Source: Oscillospiraceae bacterium (lineage in GTDB: Bacteria; Bacillota; Clostridia; Oscillospirales; Oscillospiraceae). Taken from it: DNA of 64,000 bases. The stretch covers positions 1 through 64,000 of the forward strand of contig JAFTMI010000026.1 in assembly GCA_017452505.1 (NCBI GenBank). Direction: 5' to 3'. The notes below the pieces were generated by a model. That model was not told where the DNA came from and did no database searches. It worked only from the letters and a program-made list of their open reading frames with translations. Made by a program: the position numbers and the translations under genes. This document shows, in pieces, positions 24,834 through 34,237 of the stretch (its first letter is position 1; each line of letters begins with the position of its first letter).

Positions 24834-27800
24834 TTGGTTTACAGAGTATATGTAGAAAAGAAACCGGAGCTTGCCAATGAGGCAAAGGCTCTTCTGAATG
24901 ATGCCCGGAATCTGTTGGGTATCACTGCCCTGGAGAATGTCCGTCTGCTCAACTGCTACGATGCAGAGAATATCTCCAAGGAACTGTTTGATTCCGCTAT
25001 CGATACTGTGTTTTCTGAGCCCCAGTTGGACATTGCTACTGCAGATTATGATTTGAACGGCGCAAAGGTCTTTGCTGTGGAGTACCTGCCCGGTCAGTAT
25101 GACCAGCGGGCTGACTCTGCTGCCCAGTGTATTCAGATCATTTCCCAGCAGGAGCGTCCTTTGATCCACACCATGAAGGTCTACGGCCTGTATGGCGACC
25201 TGTCCGATGAGCAGGTAGATGCCATCAAGAAGTATGTTATCAACCCTGTGGAATCCCGGGAAGCTGTGATCGAAAAGCCCGAGACCTTGGCTGTGGAGTA
25301 TGCCATTCCCCAGTCCGTTGCTACCGTAGAAGGCTTTATTACCCTGGACGAGAAGGGTCTTGCTGAATTGCTGGACAAGCTGGGTCTTGCTATGGATTTG
25401 GACGATCTTAAATTCCTGCAGAACTACTTCCGCAACGAGGAAAAGCGGGATCCCACCATCACCGAGATCCGCGTGGTTGACACCTACTGGTCCGACCACT
25501 GCCGGCACACCACATTCTCTACCATCATCGATGATGTGAAGATCTCTGATCCCACTGTGGCAGCTGCCTATCAGCGGTATTTGGATGCCCGTGTTGAGGT
25601 CTATGGAGAAGAGAAGGCTGCCAAGCGTCCTCAAACACTGATGGACATTGCTACCATCGGTGCAAAGACCCTTAAGAAACGCGGCCTGCTGCCGGAGCTT
25701 GACGAGAGCGAGGAGATCAATGCCTGCTCCATCCATGTCAATGCCAAGGTCAACGGTGAGGACCAGGACTGGCTGCTGATGTTCAAGAACGAGACCCACA
25801 ACCACCCCACAGAGATCGAGCCCTTCGGTGGCGCGGCTACCTGTATCGGCGGTTGTATCCGTGACCCGCTGTCCGGCCGTGCCTATGTCCACCAGGCAAT
25901 GCGTGTGACCGGCGGCGCCGATCCCCGCAGAGCAATCAAGGACACCATTCCCGGTAAGCTGCCTCAGCGCAAGATTTGCCAGACAGCTGCTGCCGGCTAT
26001 TCTTCCTACGGCAACCAGATCGGCCTGGCTACCGGTCACGTGGCAGAAATCTACCACGATGGCTATGCCGCCAAGCGTTTGGAGTGCGGCGCTGTTGTGG
26101 CTGCTGCACCTGCTGTCAATGTCCGCCGTGAGCGTCCCGCTCCCGGTGATGTGATCGTCCTGTTGGGTGGTCGTACCGGCCGTGACGGCATCGGCGGTGC
26201 TACCGGCTCTTCCAAGAGCCACAATATGAAGTCCCTGACAACCATGGCTTCCGAGGTCCAGAAGGGTAATGCCCCCGAGGAGCGGAAGATTCAGCGTCTG
26301 TTCCGAGACGGCGAAGTGACCCGTCTTATCAAGCGTTGTAACGACTTTGGTGCAGGCGGTGTGTCCGTTGCCATCGGTGAGTTGGCTGCCGGCCTGCAAA
26401 TTGACCTGGATGCTGTTCGCAAGAAGTACGACGGCCTGGACGGTACTGAGATCGCTATTTCCGAGTCCCAGGAGCGTATGGCTGTTGTTGTAGAAGCAAA
26501 GGATGCCGATGCATTCATCGCTGCTGCCCAGAAGGAAAACCTGGAAGCCTACCGTGTGGCTGTTGTCACTGAGGAAGAGAGAATGGTGATGGTTTGGAAG
26601 GGTCAGACCATTGCAAACCTGTCCCGTGCTTTCCTGGATACCAACGGCGCAAGCAAGCACACCACCGTGGATGTGACAGAGAAAGACCTGTCCGAACTGA
26701 GCAAGGCACTGTATGGAGATCTGCGGGAGATGGCTGCCGATTTGAAGACTGCCAGCCGCAGAGGTTTGGTAGAGCGCTTTGACGGCAGTATCGGCGCAGG
26801 TTCTGTGCTGATGCCCTTCGGCGGCAAGACCCAGACCACGCCCGCTCAGGCAATGGCTGCTGTGCTGCCTGTCCTGCCCGGCCAGGAAACCTCTCAGGCC
26901 AGTGTAATGGCTTGGGGGCTGGACCCGGATATGATGTCCGTGGATCCCTACACCGGCGCGTATGCTGCTGTGTATTCCTCTGTTGCCAAGCTGGTTGCAG
27001 CCGGCGCAGATTATAAGAAGACCTACCTGACTCTCCAGGAGTTCTTTGAAAAACTGAGAACCGAGCCTCAGCGTTGGGGCAAGCCCTTTGCAGCCCTCCT
27101 GGGCGCATTTGATGCCCAGCTGGAGCTGGAAGCTGCTGCCATCGGCGGTAAGGACTCTATGTCCGGTTCTTTCCTGGAAATGGATGTACCTCCCACGCTC
27201 ATTTCCTTTGCCATTGCGCCTGTTGACAGAGAGCAGGTTCTGACTCCTGAATTTAAGGAAGCCGGCAATCCTGTCTATCTGTTTGGTACTGCTGACGAAA
27301 CCCCCGAGGCACAGAAAAAGGCTTGGGAATACTTCTATGACCTGCATATGGCAGGTAAGGTCAAGGCTGCATGGGCTGTGGAGAATGGCCTTGGCGAGGC
27401 TGTGATGAAGATGTCCTTCGGTAACCGCATCGGCTTTAAGTCCTGCGGTAATGTAGGCGACAGCTGGCACGCAAACGGCCTGTACGGCTTTATCGTTGCG
27501 GAGCTTGCTGAGGACGTTGACCTGCCCGGCGTACTGAAGATGGGCGAGACAACTGCAGATGCTACCATTACCCTGGATGGCGATAGCGCTGCCATTGAGG
27601 AGTTGCTGGCAATCAATGAAGGTGTTTTGGAGAATGTGTATTCTACCAAGGTCGCCGAGAAGGAAACGGAACTGCCCACCTTTAATCATGATGGCATTTG
27701 CACCAAGGCCCCTGCAATCAAGTGCGCCAAGCCCAAGGTTCTGATTCCTGTGTTCCCCGGTACCAACTGCGAGTTTGATTCGGCAAGAGCTGTGATGACC

Positions 27801-28529
27801 GCAGGTGCTGAGGCTGAGATCGTGGTTATCCGCAACCTGACCGCTGACGACGTGGCCCGGAGTGTAGAGTCCGTCTCCAAGAAGATCGCTGACAGCCAGA
27901 TGATCTTCATTCCCGGTGGCTTCTCCGGTGGTGACGAGCCCGACGGTTCTGCAAAGTTTATTACCGCGTTCTTCCGCAACCCTGCGGTAAAAGAGCAGGT
28001 GACGAAGCTGCTGGACGACCGTGACGGTCTGATGTGCGGTATCTGTAACGGCTTCCAGGCACTGATCAAGCTTGGTCTTGTGCCCTATGGCAAGATCATC
28101 GACACCGATGAGAATTGCCCCACCTTGACCTTCAATACCATTGCCCGCCACCAGTCCAAGATCGTCCGTACCCGCATCGCCTCCAACCGGTCTCCTTGGC
28201 TGCAGCTGATGAATGTGGGAGACATCGTGAATGTTCCCATTTCCCACGGTGAAGGTCGCTTCTATGCAAGCGAAGAACTGGCACTGGAGCTGGCTAAGAA
28301 CGGTCAGATCGCAACCCAATATGTGGATCTTGATGGCAACCCCACTATGGACACTGCTTTTAACCCCAACGGCTCTCTGTTCGCTATTGAGGGTATTACC
28401 TCTCCCGATGGCAGAGTCCTGGGTAAGATGGGCCACAGCGAGCGTATCGCCCCGGGCCTCTACAAGAACGTCCCCGGCAATTACGATATCCGTATGTTCG
28501 AGGCCGCTGTCAAGTATTTCAAGGGCTAA
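24834..28529 (+). CDS. purL: Phosphoribosylformylglycinamidine synthase, single chain
   Basis: A 1231-residue fused enzyme (PurS-like N-terminus, two PurM-like halves, C-terminal glutaminase), typical of Clostridia and Proteobacteria rather than the split PurSQL of Bacillus. Motifs: TYWSDHCRHTTF, KNETHNHPTEIEPFGGAAT, and the second-half GGKDSMSGSF. The glutaminase triad is complete: Cys1071 in CGICNGFQAL, His1138 and Glu1140 in HGEGRF. This contrasts with PurF in the same operon. It starts at TTG with GGGAGGAATTA upstream, 2 bases after purD. Confidence 0.96.
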   Translation: MVYRVYVEKKPELANEAKALLNDARNLLGITALENVRLLNCYDAENISKELFDSAIDTVFSEPQLDIATADYDLNGAKVFAVEYLPGQYDQRADSAAQCIQIISQQERPLIHTMKVYGLYGDLSDEQVDAIKKYVINPVESREAVIEKPETLAVEYAIPQSVATVEGFITLDEKGLAELLDKLGLAMDLDDLKFLQNYFRNEEKRDPTITEIRVVDTYWSDHCRHTTFSTIIDDVKISDPTVAAAYQRYLDARVEVYGEEKAAKRPQTLMDIATIGAKTLKKRGLLPELDESEEINACSIHVNAKVNGEDQDWLLMFKNETHNHPTEIEPFGGAATCIGGCIRDPLSGRAYVHQAMRVTGGADPRRAIKDTIPGKLPQRKICQTAAAGYSSYGNQIGLATGHVAEIYHDGYAAKRLECGAVVAAAPAVNVRRERPAPGDVIVLLGGRTGRDGIGGATGSSKSHNMKSLTTMASEVQKGNAPEERKIQRLFRDGEVTRLIKRCNDFGAGGVSVAIGELAAGLQIDLDAVRKKYDGLDGTEIAISESQERMAVVVEAKDADAFIAAAQKENLEAYRVAVVTEEERMVMVWKGQTIANLSRAFLDTNGASKHTTVDVTEKDLSELSKALYGDLREMAADLKTASRRGLVERFDGSIGAGSVLMPFGGKTQTTPAQAMAAVLPVLPGQETSQASVMAWGLDPDMMSVDPYTGAYAAVYSSVAKLVAAGADYKKTYLTLQEFFEKLRTEPQRWGKPFAALLGAFDAQLELEAAAIGGKDSMSGSFLEMDVPPTLISFAIAPVDREQVLTPEFKEAGNPVYLFGTADETPEAQKKAWEYFYDLHMAGKVKAAWAVENGLGEAVMKMSFGNRIGFKSCGNVGDSWHANGLYGFIVAELAEDVDLPGVLKMGETTADATITLDGDSAAIEELLAINEGVLENVYSTKVAEKETELPTFNHDGICTKAPAIKCAKPKVLIPVFPGTNCEFDSARAVMTAGAEAEIVVIRNLTADDVARSVESVSKKIADSQMIFIPGGFSGGDEPDGSAKFITAFFRNPAVKEQVTKLLDDRDGLMCGICNGFQALIKLGLVPYGKIIDTDENCPTLTFNTIARHQSKIVRTRIASNRSPWLQLMNVGDIVNVPISHGEGRFYASEELALELAKNGQIATQYVDLDGNPTMDTAFNPNGSLFAIEGITSPDGRVLGKMGHSERIAPGLYKNVPGNYDIRMFEAAVKYFKG

Positions 28530-28531
28530 TA

Positions 28532-28565
28532 AAAAACCCGGAAGACGCAAATCTTCCGGGTTTTT
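28532..28565 (+). terminator. Terminator of the pur operon
   Basis: AAAAACCCGGAAGA (28532-28545) pairs with TCTTCCGGGTTTTT (28552-28565). Confidence 0.95.
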
Positions 28566-28569
28566 AGTC

Positions 28570-28598
28570 TTGTCTATGTGTTCGAAAAATGCTATAAT
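28570..28598 (+). promoter_or_regulatory. Promoter of the MBL-fold gene
   Basis: TTGTCT (28570-28575) and TATAAT (28593-28598), 17 bases apart. Confidence 0.75.
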
Positions 28599-28617
28599 AT
28601 AAACGAGGTGATGCAAA

Positions 28618-29367
28618 ATGTTTTTGCGGAAAAGTTTAGAGAACCCTTGGGAAGGCAAAATGGAGCCTTTCAAAATTATAGGCAATGTATATTTTGTGGG
28701 CACATTCCAGGCTTCCTGTCATTTGATCGATACCGGCGACGGACTAATTTTAATTGACCCCGGCTATAGTAACACGTTGTATCTTGTGATTCGCTCCATA
28801 TACAAGTTGGGCTTCAAACCCGAGGATATCAAGTATATCGTCAATACCCACTGGCATGGTGACCATACAGAGGCAACAGCTGCTTTGGTGGACCTGAGCG
28901 GTGCAAAGACCTTAATTGGCCGTTATGATGAGGAAAGAACGAAGAGATATTTTGTTCCCGATATTTTGCTTAAGGATGGCGATACGCTGGAATTGGGCAA
29001 TACCAAAATGACCTTTATGGAAACACCCGGCCATACAAAAGGTACTGTTTCTTTCTTCTTTGATACGGTAGAGAATGGTAGAACCTACCGTGTTGGTATG
29101 TTCGGCGGCGCAGGTGCCAATACTATGGTTCGTGGCAAATTCGACTACGAGGGATGTAGAGAGGGCTACCGTGCATCTTTGCACAGATTGCAAAAGGAAA
29201 AGGTGGATGTGTTCATCGGCAATCATACTTGGAACAATGATACCTTTGAAAAGGGGAAACTGTTGCTGGAAACCGGAGAGAATACATTTGTTGACCCGGA
29301 GCTGTGGCATAAATTCTTAACTTTCTGTGAAGAAAGATTGGATAGGGTAATTGCAAGCGATCTCTAA
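28618..29367 (+). CDS. Metallo-beta-lactamase-fold hydrolase
   Basis: A 249-residue cytoplasmic protein. The fold markers are IDPGYSN, the zinc motif NTHWHGDHTEAT, a later His in ETPGHTKGT, and a final GNHTWN. The N-terminus (FKIIGNVYFVGTFQASCHLI) looks like the subclass B3-type lactamase/lactonase group. There is no signal peptide, so resistance is unlikely. The GMFGGAGANTM segment replaces the usual GD(S/C) of many relatives. Substrate unknown. It is a single-gene unit between two nearly identical terminators. Confidence 0.75.
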   Translation: MFLRKSLENPWEGKMEPFKIIGNVYFVGTFQASCHLIDTGDGLILIDPGYSNTLYLVIRSIYKLGFKPEDIKYIVNTHWHGDHTEATAALVDLSGAKTLIGRYDEERTKRYFVPDILLKDGDTLELGNTKMTFMETPGHTKGTVSFFFDTVENGRTYRVGMFGGAGANTMVRGKFDYEGCREGYRASLHRLQKEKVDVFIGNHTWNNDTFEKGKLLLETGENTFVDPELWHKFLTFCEERLDRVIASDL

Positions 29368-29370
29368 ACT

Positions 29371-29404
29371 AAAAACCCGGAAGACCTTGGCCTTCCGGGT
29401 TTTT
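29371..29404. terminator. Bidirectional terminator between MBL-fold and kinase genes
   Basis: AAAAACCCGGAAG (29371-29383) pairs with CTTCCGGGTTTTT (29392-29404). The stem is nearly the same as the pur operon terminator at 28532. Confidence 0.93.
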
Positions 29405-29406
29405 GA

Positions 29407-30594
29407 TTATTGCTCCAGCAGAGCTTTTGCTTTTCTTGCCACCACGATCTCTTCGTTGGTGTCTACCACATAAATGCGAACCTTGCTGCCGGCAGCAGAA
29501 ATATCATCACCGCCATTGGCATTTGCATTCTTGTCAGCATCCAGCTCCACACCCAGGAACTCTAAGTTCTCCAGGCTGAGAGCACGCACGCGGTCGCTCT
29601 TTCTGCCGATGCCACCACCGAACACGATGGCATCCACACCGCCCATTGCGGCCGCATACGCACCGATATACTTCTTAATGCCGTATGCATATGCCTTGAT
29701 GGCGTTCTGGCAGTCTTCGTTGCCGTTATCCGCGGCTTCCTGGATATCACGGAGGTCATTGGAAACGCCGCCGGACAGGCCGTACAGGCCGCTCTTGGTC
29801 TGCAGCATAGTTTTAACCTCGTCCAGGGTCATTCCGCATTCTTCTACCAAATGGAAGATGATATAGGGGTCCATATCACCGGCTCGGTTGTTTTGCAGCA
29901 CGCCGCATTGCAGGCCCATACCCATTGTGGTGTCGATGCTCACACCATCCTTCACAGCGCACAGGCTGCCGCTGCCGCCCAAATGGCAGCATACCAGTTT
30001 CAGATCCTCACGCCCCATCTCTTTAGCGGCAAAGGTGGAAAGATACTCTAAAGATGCACCGTGGAAACCGTAGCGCCGAATAGCGTGCTCTTTGCTTAAT
30101 TCCAGGGGGATGGGGTAGAGGTAGGCTTCCGGGGGCATATTGGCGTGGAAAGCAGTCTCAAAAGAACCGATCATGGGTGTGTCCGGCATCAGATTCTTAA
30201 ACTGCCGGATGGCAGCGATATAGGGCGGGTTGTGAGCAGGTGCCACGGAATTAAAATCCGCCATCGCCCGCAGAACATCCTCGGTCAGATACTGTACGCC
30301 GGTTACGCCCTTAGCGTGAACCACCTTAAATCCTACACAGGAAATGTCCAGCAAAGATTCCAAACAACCGCAAAGAATCTGCTCCAGCATTGCGCAGATA
30401 GCTTCCCGATGGGTGGGGAACACCGCCTCCTGGTGAACGGCATCACCGGTGAGATTATTCTTGTGATAGAAAAGGCTTTTGGCTGCGCCAACACGCTCCG
30501 CACCACCGGCGCAGAGAACTTTTTCGCCTGCGTCCATATCAAACAGCTGATACTTAAGAGACGTGCTGCCGACATTGCAAATTAAGATTTTCAT
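29407..30594 (-). CDS. Acetate kinase-like (acetokinase family) protein, divergent
   Basis: A 395-residue member of the acetate/butyrate kinase family: ILICNVGSTSLKYQLF at the N-terminus, APAHNPPYI, FETAFHANMPP, RRYGFHGAS, and DAIVFGGGIG. It departs from ordinary AckA at key places: VGFKVVHAKG replaces the HRVVHGG motif, so the catalytic Arg is Lys; CHLGGSGSLCAV replaces HLGNGAS; and LQCGVLQNNRAGDMDP replaces PLEGLMMGTRSGDIDP, although the Arg is kept. It is the last gene of a six-gene operon and overlaps the MATE gene by 4 bases. The substrate may not be acetate; no pta is nearby. Confidence 0.8.
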   Translation of the reverse strand: MKILICNVGSTSLKYQLFDMDAGEKVLCAGGAERVGAAKSLFYHKNNLTGDAVHQEAVFPTHREAICAMLEQILCGCLESLLDISCVGFKVVHAKGVTGVQYLTEDVLRAMADFNSVAPAHNPPYIAAIRQFKNLMPDTPMIGSFETAFHANMPPEAYLYPIPLELSKEHAIRRYGFHGASLEYLSTFAAKEMGREDLKLVCCHLGGSGSLCAVKDGVSIDTTMGMGLQCGVLQNNRAGDMDPYIIFHLVEECGMTLDEVKTMLQTKSGLYGLSGGVSNDLRDIQEAADNGNEDCQNAIKAYAYGIKKYIGAYAAAMGGVDAIVFGGGIGRKSDRVRALSLENLEFLGVELDADKNANANGGDDISAAGSKVRIYVVDTNEEIVVARKAKALLEQ

Positions 30595-31964
30595 ATAGTA
30601 CTCCTTTGGGGTAATGTATTTTGCATTTTCATTTTTTTAGATAGAGCAACGTGAACCATTATACACAACACTAAGAATGTGATGATCCAGCTGATAGGAT
30701 AGGAGATGTACAGGCTTTGGATAGTGTGGAACTTCTCAAAAATTGTATAAACCCAAAGTATCCGCAATCCACAAGCGCCCATGAGAGTTATGAACATGGG
30801 CGTGAGGGAATAGCCAAGACCTCGCATAGCGGCTGTGCTGCAGTCCATAAGGCCCAGCAGGAAATAGGGCAGGCCCATATAAGTCAGGCGCAAAATGCCA
30901 TAGCTGATAGCTTCTGCAGAATCGGTGATGAACAGAGAAAGAAAGGACTCACCGAAAATAAAGAAAGTCAAGCTGATAGCCATGACTGTCGGGGTCACAC
31001 AACCCAAACAGGTGTAGTAGATTCTTTTCACCCGCTTAAAATTGTGAGCTCCGGCATTTTGTCCCACATAGTTTGTGGTCGTAGTAGAGAAGCCGCTGGC
31101 GACAGCGTGGTTCATAGCTTCCAAACTGGCTGCAGCACCGTGACCGGAGATCAGCGCTTCCGAGTTGAAGGAATTAATGGCAGATGTAATAATAATGTTG
31201 GATAATGCAAACAGAGAGTTTTGAATACCGGCCGGCATACCATTGCGGATGATCGCAAGCAGCTGTTTTCCGTAAATCCGCATTTTCTTGGGAATGAACC
31301 GGCAGGAATCCGTTCTGCGCATCAGCGCAATCACAGCGAGGATGGCAGACAGGGCCTGAGAGATAGCAGTAGCCAAAGCCACGCCACCCACATTCATATT
31401 TAATACAGTCACAAAGAAAACATTCAATACTACATTAACTACACCGGCAATGGACAGGAAGTAGAGGGGGAGCTTTGTCTCACCGGCAGCCCGTAATATA
31501 GATGCGCTGAAATTGTACACCATATTAAAGATCATACCTGCAAAGTATATCCGAACATACAAAGTGGAGAGGGGCAGAACAGTAGCGGGTGTTCCCATCC
31601 AGGTAAGAATCGTGGGCGCAAAGAAAATACCGACCACAGAAAGGATTCCACCACAGATGGCGGCGGTGGGTAGTGCGGTGTGTACGGTACGATGCACCAC
31701 TTCGTCCTTGTGTCCACCCAAGGCGCGTGCTACGCACACGCCAGTACCCACGGAAAAGCCGATAAAGAAGTTTACGAATAAGGTCGTTAGTGTTGAGGTG
31801 GCGCTGATAGCGGCAATGGAAAGGCTGCCGCAGTACTGTCCCACCACAATTTTGTCTGCCGTGTTATACAGAATCTGCAAAAGGTTTGTCAGAATGATCG
31901 GAAAGGCAAAACGGAGAATTCCGCCAAGCAGCGGACCTTCCAACATATCAATTCTCTTTTTCAT
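30591..31964 (-). CDS. MATE-family efflux transporter
   Basis: A 457-residue integral membrane protein with about 12 hydrophobic helices. The two-fold repeat typical of MATE proteins is visible from LGGILRFAFPIILTNLLQIL and, in the second half, IIRNGMPAGIQNSLFALSNI. Such proteins export drugs or metabolites by Na+ or H+ antiport. The signature VGTGVCVARALGGHK and VGQNAGAHNFKRV are family-like. It overlaps both neighbours by 4 bases. Substrate unknown. Confidence 0.9.
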   Translation of the reverse strand: MKKRIDMLEGPLLGGILRFAFPIILTNLLQILYNTADKIVVGQYCGSLSIAAISATSTLTTLFVNFFIGFSVGTGVCVARALGGHKDEVVHRTVHTALPTAAICGGILSVVGIFFAPTILTWMGTPATVLPLSTLYVRIYFAGMIFNMVYNFSASILRAAGETKLPLYFLSIAGVVNVVLNVFFVTVLNMNVGGVALATAISQALSAILAVIALMRRTDSCRFIPKKMRIYGKQLLAIIRNGMPAGIQNSLFALSNIIITSAINSFNSEALISGHGAAASLEAMNHAVASGFSTTTTNYVGQNAGAHNFKRVKRIYYTCLGCVTPTVMAISLTFFIFGESFLSLFITDSAEAISYGILRLTYMGLPYFLLGLMDCSTAAMRGLGYSLTPMFITLMGACGLRILWVYTIFEKFHTIQSLYISYPISWIITFLVLCIMVHVALSKKMKMQNTLPQRSTI

Positions 31965-32644
31965 AGCTTGATAACTTCCTTTACATATAGTGTTTTATCC
32001 TCTACAGTAAAACGAATGTCAAAACCGGCAAAGGAAAGGCCATAAAGCCTTTCAGAGTCAGCCTGATAAGAAGGCCGGGGGTCGTGGGAGAGGACCTCCA
32101 CGGCGGCAGCCCGTTTATCCGCAGGCAGCCGTTCCAAAAGACCGGGCGGAAAATCCACTATAAGTAAGTAATCATCAGCATTTGTGGTGAAGCCACCCAG
32201 CGCCTCCGGGTGGGCATCACAGTAGGGAATGTAGGGCTTAATATCCAAAATGGGCGTGCCGTCCATCAAGTCGGCACCGGCCACATGGATCACAGTGCCG
32301 TTATCCGGCGTTTGTTCCAGTCCGATAATCTTCACACAGGAAAGCCCGATGGAATTGGGCCGGAATGGAGAACGGGTGGCAAACACACCCATCCGGGTAT
32401 TGCCCCCTAACCGAGGCGGACGGACCGTAGGCGTCCACTCCTTTCGAACTGCCTGGGAAAATTGCCAAATGATCCACAGGTGGGAGAATTCCTCCAAGCC
32501 CCGCAGTGCATCGGCATTCCGGTACAGGGGCTCAAAGACGATGGTGGAGCGGAGATTCTCGGCTAGCCCGCTTTGACGGGGAATGCCGAATTTGGTGGGA
32601 AAGTCACTGCGCATTTTGGCAATGGGATGCATAGAAATCTTCAT
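31961..32644 (-). CDS. trmO: tRNA t6A37 methyltransferase TrmO family (TsaA-like)
   Basis: A 227-residue protein. The N-terminal beta-barrel domain has MHPIAKMRSDFPTKFGIPRQ, the conserved FSHLWIIWQF, and the SAM/tRNA motif GVFATRSPFRPNSIGLS. TILDIKPYIPYCDA follows, then a C-terminal helical part. TrmO methylates N6-threonylcarbamoyladenosine in certain tRNAs using SAM. It lies between znuB (1 base away) and the MATE gene (4-base overlap), so it is translated as part of the zinc-uptake operon. Why these are joined is not known. Confidence 0.9.
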   Translation of the reverse strand: MKISMHPIAKMRSDFPTKFGIPRQSGLAENLRSTIVFEPLYRNADALRGLEEFSHLWIIWQFSQAVRKEWTPTVRPPRLGGNTRMGVFATRSPFRPNSIGLSCVKIIGLEQTPDNGTVIHVAGADLMDGTPILDIKPYIPYCDAHPEALGGFTTNADDYLLIVDFPPGLLERLPADKRAAAVEVLSHDPRPSYQADSERLYGLSFAGFDIRFTVEDKTLYVKEVIKL

Positions 32645-32645
32645 A

Positions 32646-33485
32646 TCAGCACCGAACCTTTCTGAGGAAGAAAGAAATCACAAAGATTCCTGCAAGTACC
32701 AAAGAAATGGCTGCGCCGGCAGATGCGCCCACATAGTAGGAAATGATCAATCCGCCCACACCGGCGACCAAGGCAAAAAGAACGGAAAACAGATGATATT
32801 GCCGCAGATTTTTCGCCACATTTCTGGCTGAAGCTGCAGGCAGGATCAGCAGGGAATTGAGGATCAGAAGACCTACCCAGGAGATCGCCAAAGTTACAAC
32901 CACCGCAATGACCGCAGTAAACAGTCCTTGGGAAAGAGCAGGGGAGAAGCCCCGGGACGAGGCTAATTCCGGATGAATGGCAGACAGGGTCAGCCGGTTG
33001 GAAAATATGACCCAAAAGATACCTACAGCCACAAAAGCCAAGGCCAGCGCGCCGATCTCACCGGGCGTAACAGAAAGAATATCACCAATCAAGTATTTGT
33101 TGAATTTTGTGAAGCTGCTGCCATTTAAGGTGGCAATGAAAATGCCCAAGGCTACAGCGGTGCTGGAAAAAACACCGATCAGCGTGTCAGCGGTCTGATT
33201 GCTCTTGCTGCGCACATAGGAAAATAGGACAGCAAAGACCAGCGCAAAGATCACAGCGATCCACACAGGCGCGCTGACACCGCAAATGCAGCCGATGGCG
33301 ATTCCGGTAAAGGCGGAATGGCCCAAGGCATCAGAGAAGAAACTCATCCGTCCGGTGACGATCATGGTAGAGGTAAGACCGAAGAGAAAGGCCATTAAGA
33401 TAGTTGCCAGCAGCGCATTGCACATAAAGTCCCAGCGGAGCATTTCAGTGGGCAAAAGCCTGCAAAGGGAGTACCATATTTCCAT
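32646..33485 (-). CDS. znuB: Zinc/manganese ABC transporter permease
   Basis: A 279-residue ABC-3 family permease with about eight membrane helices. Visible are FGLTSTMIVTGRMSFFSDAL near the N-terminus, GHSAFTGIAIG, and a central segment with the usual SxxLGxF-like packing. The start ATG overlaps the last base of znuC. With ZnuC and ZnuA it makes a full metal uptake system. Confidence 0.93.
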   Translation of the reverse strand: MEIWYSLCRLLPTEMLRWDFMCNALLATILMAFLFGLTSTMIVTGRMSFFSDALGHSAFTGIAIGCICGVSAPVWIAVIFALVFAVLFSYVRSKSNQTADTLIGVFSSTAVALGIFIATLNGSSFTKFNKYLIGDILSVTPGEIGALALAFVAVGIFWVIFSNRLTLSAIHPELASSRGFSPALSQGLFTAVIAVVVTLAISWVGLLILNSLLILPAASARNVAKNLRQYHLFSVLFALVAGVGGLIISYYVGASAGAAISLVLAGIFVISFFLRKVRC

Positions 33486-34237
33486 TATAGGTTACCTCCT
33501 TTGCGGTGGAATACCCGCCGGAAATCCTCGGAATCCAGTACTTCTCCGGGCGTTCCCTGACAGATGAGCTTCTTGTTCAGCAGAATAACCTGATCAGCAT
33601 ATCGACTAAGCATAGAAAAGTCGTGGGTGATCATCAGAATGGACAGATCGTATGTCTTGCGGATCTCGTCCAGCATATCCATGAGAGTTTCCATACCCTC
33701 TACATCCACACCGGACAGCGGTTCGTCGAGGATCAAAATATTAGGCAGCGGCTCCAAAGCCAGCGCCAGTAAAACCCGTTGCAATTCGCCGCCGGAGAGG
33801 GTGCCTACCCGCTTGTCAATAAGATTTTCACTGTGTACCCGTTCCAGGCAGACAGAAATCTTCTCCAGCAAGGTCTTGGATTGTCCTAAAAAGGCAGGCC
33901 GCTTGCTCATACAGCAGGCAAACAGGTCGGCTACCGTCACCGAATCTCCCGGATCAAAGGCCGGACTTTGGGGCACATAACCGATCTTGGGCTTTCTGTT
34001 GCGGCTGCCGGGTACGGAAAAGGAGATAATTCCCTCGTATGCCTGTTGCCCCAAAATGGTTTTCAGCAGAGTGCTTTTACCGGCGCCGTTGGGGCCAATG
34101 AGGGCGATCATCTCACCACAGTGGACGTGAAGATTGATGTTTTCCAATATGGTGTCAGCACCGATCTTCACAGTCAGATCCTGCACCCGCAGACAGCAGG
34201 AATGGCCGCAGGCACCGCCGTGTGTTCCTATGTTCAT
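33485..34237 (-). CDS. znuC: Zinc/manganese ABC transporter ATP-binding protein
   Basis: A 250-residue ABC ATPase. Walker A is GPNGAGKSTLLKT, the Q-loop is YVPQSPAFD, the signature is LSGGELQRVLLALAL, Walker B is ILILDEPLSGVD, and the switch His is in ITHDFSML. The first 20 residues (THGGACGHSCC) are rich in Cys and His, which could bind metal, but the start could also be internal. It overlaps znuA by four bases. Confidence 0.93.
   Translation of the reverse strand: MNIGTHGGACGHSCCLRVQDLTVKIGADTILENINLHVHCGEMIALIGPNGAGKSTLLKTILGQQAYEGIISFSVPGSRNRKPKIGYVPQSPAFDPGDSVTVADLFACCMSKRPAFLGQSKTLLEKISVCLERVHSENLIDKRVGTLSGGELQRVLLALALEPLPNILILDEPLSGVDVEGMETLMDMLDEIRKTYDLSILMITHDFSMLSRYADQVILLNKKLICQGTPGEVLDSEDFRRVFHRKGGNL

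Noticed and set aside
24828..28703. A very long open frame on the minus strand opposite purL (about 1290 codons)
   Set aside because: It is the mirror of a strongly biased coding gene. It has no ribosome binding site, low-complexity composition (Gly/His/Leu/Ser), and no recognisable domain, while purL on the other strand has all its motifs.
28618..29367. Beta-lactam resistance gene
   Set aside because: The MBL-fold protein lacks a signal peptide and is part of a large family of cytoplasmic hydrolases.
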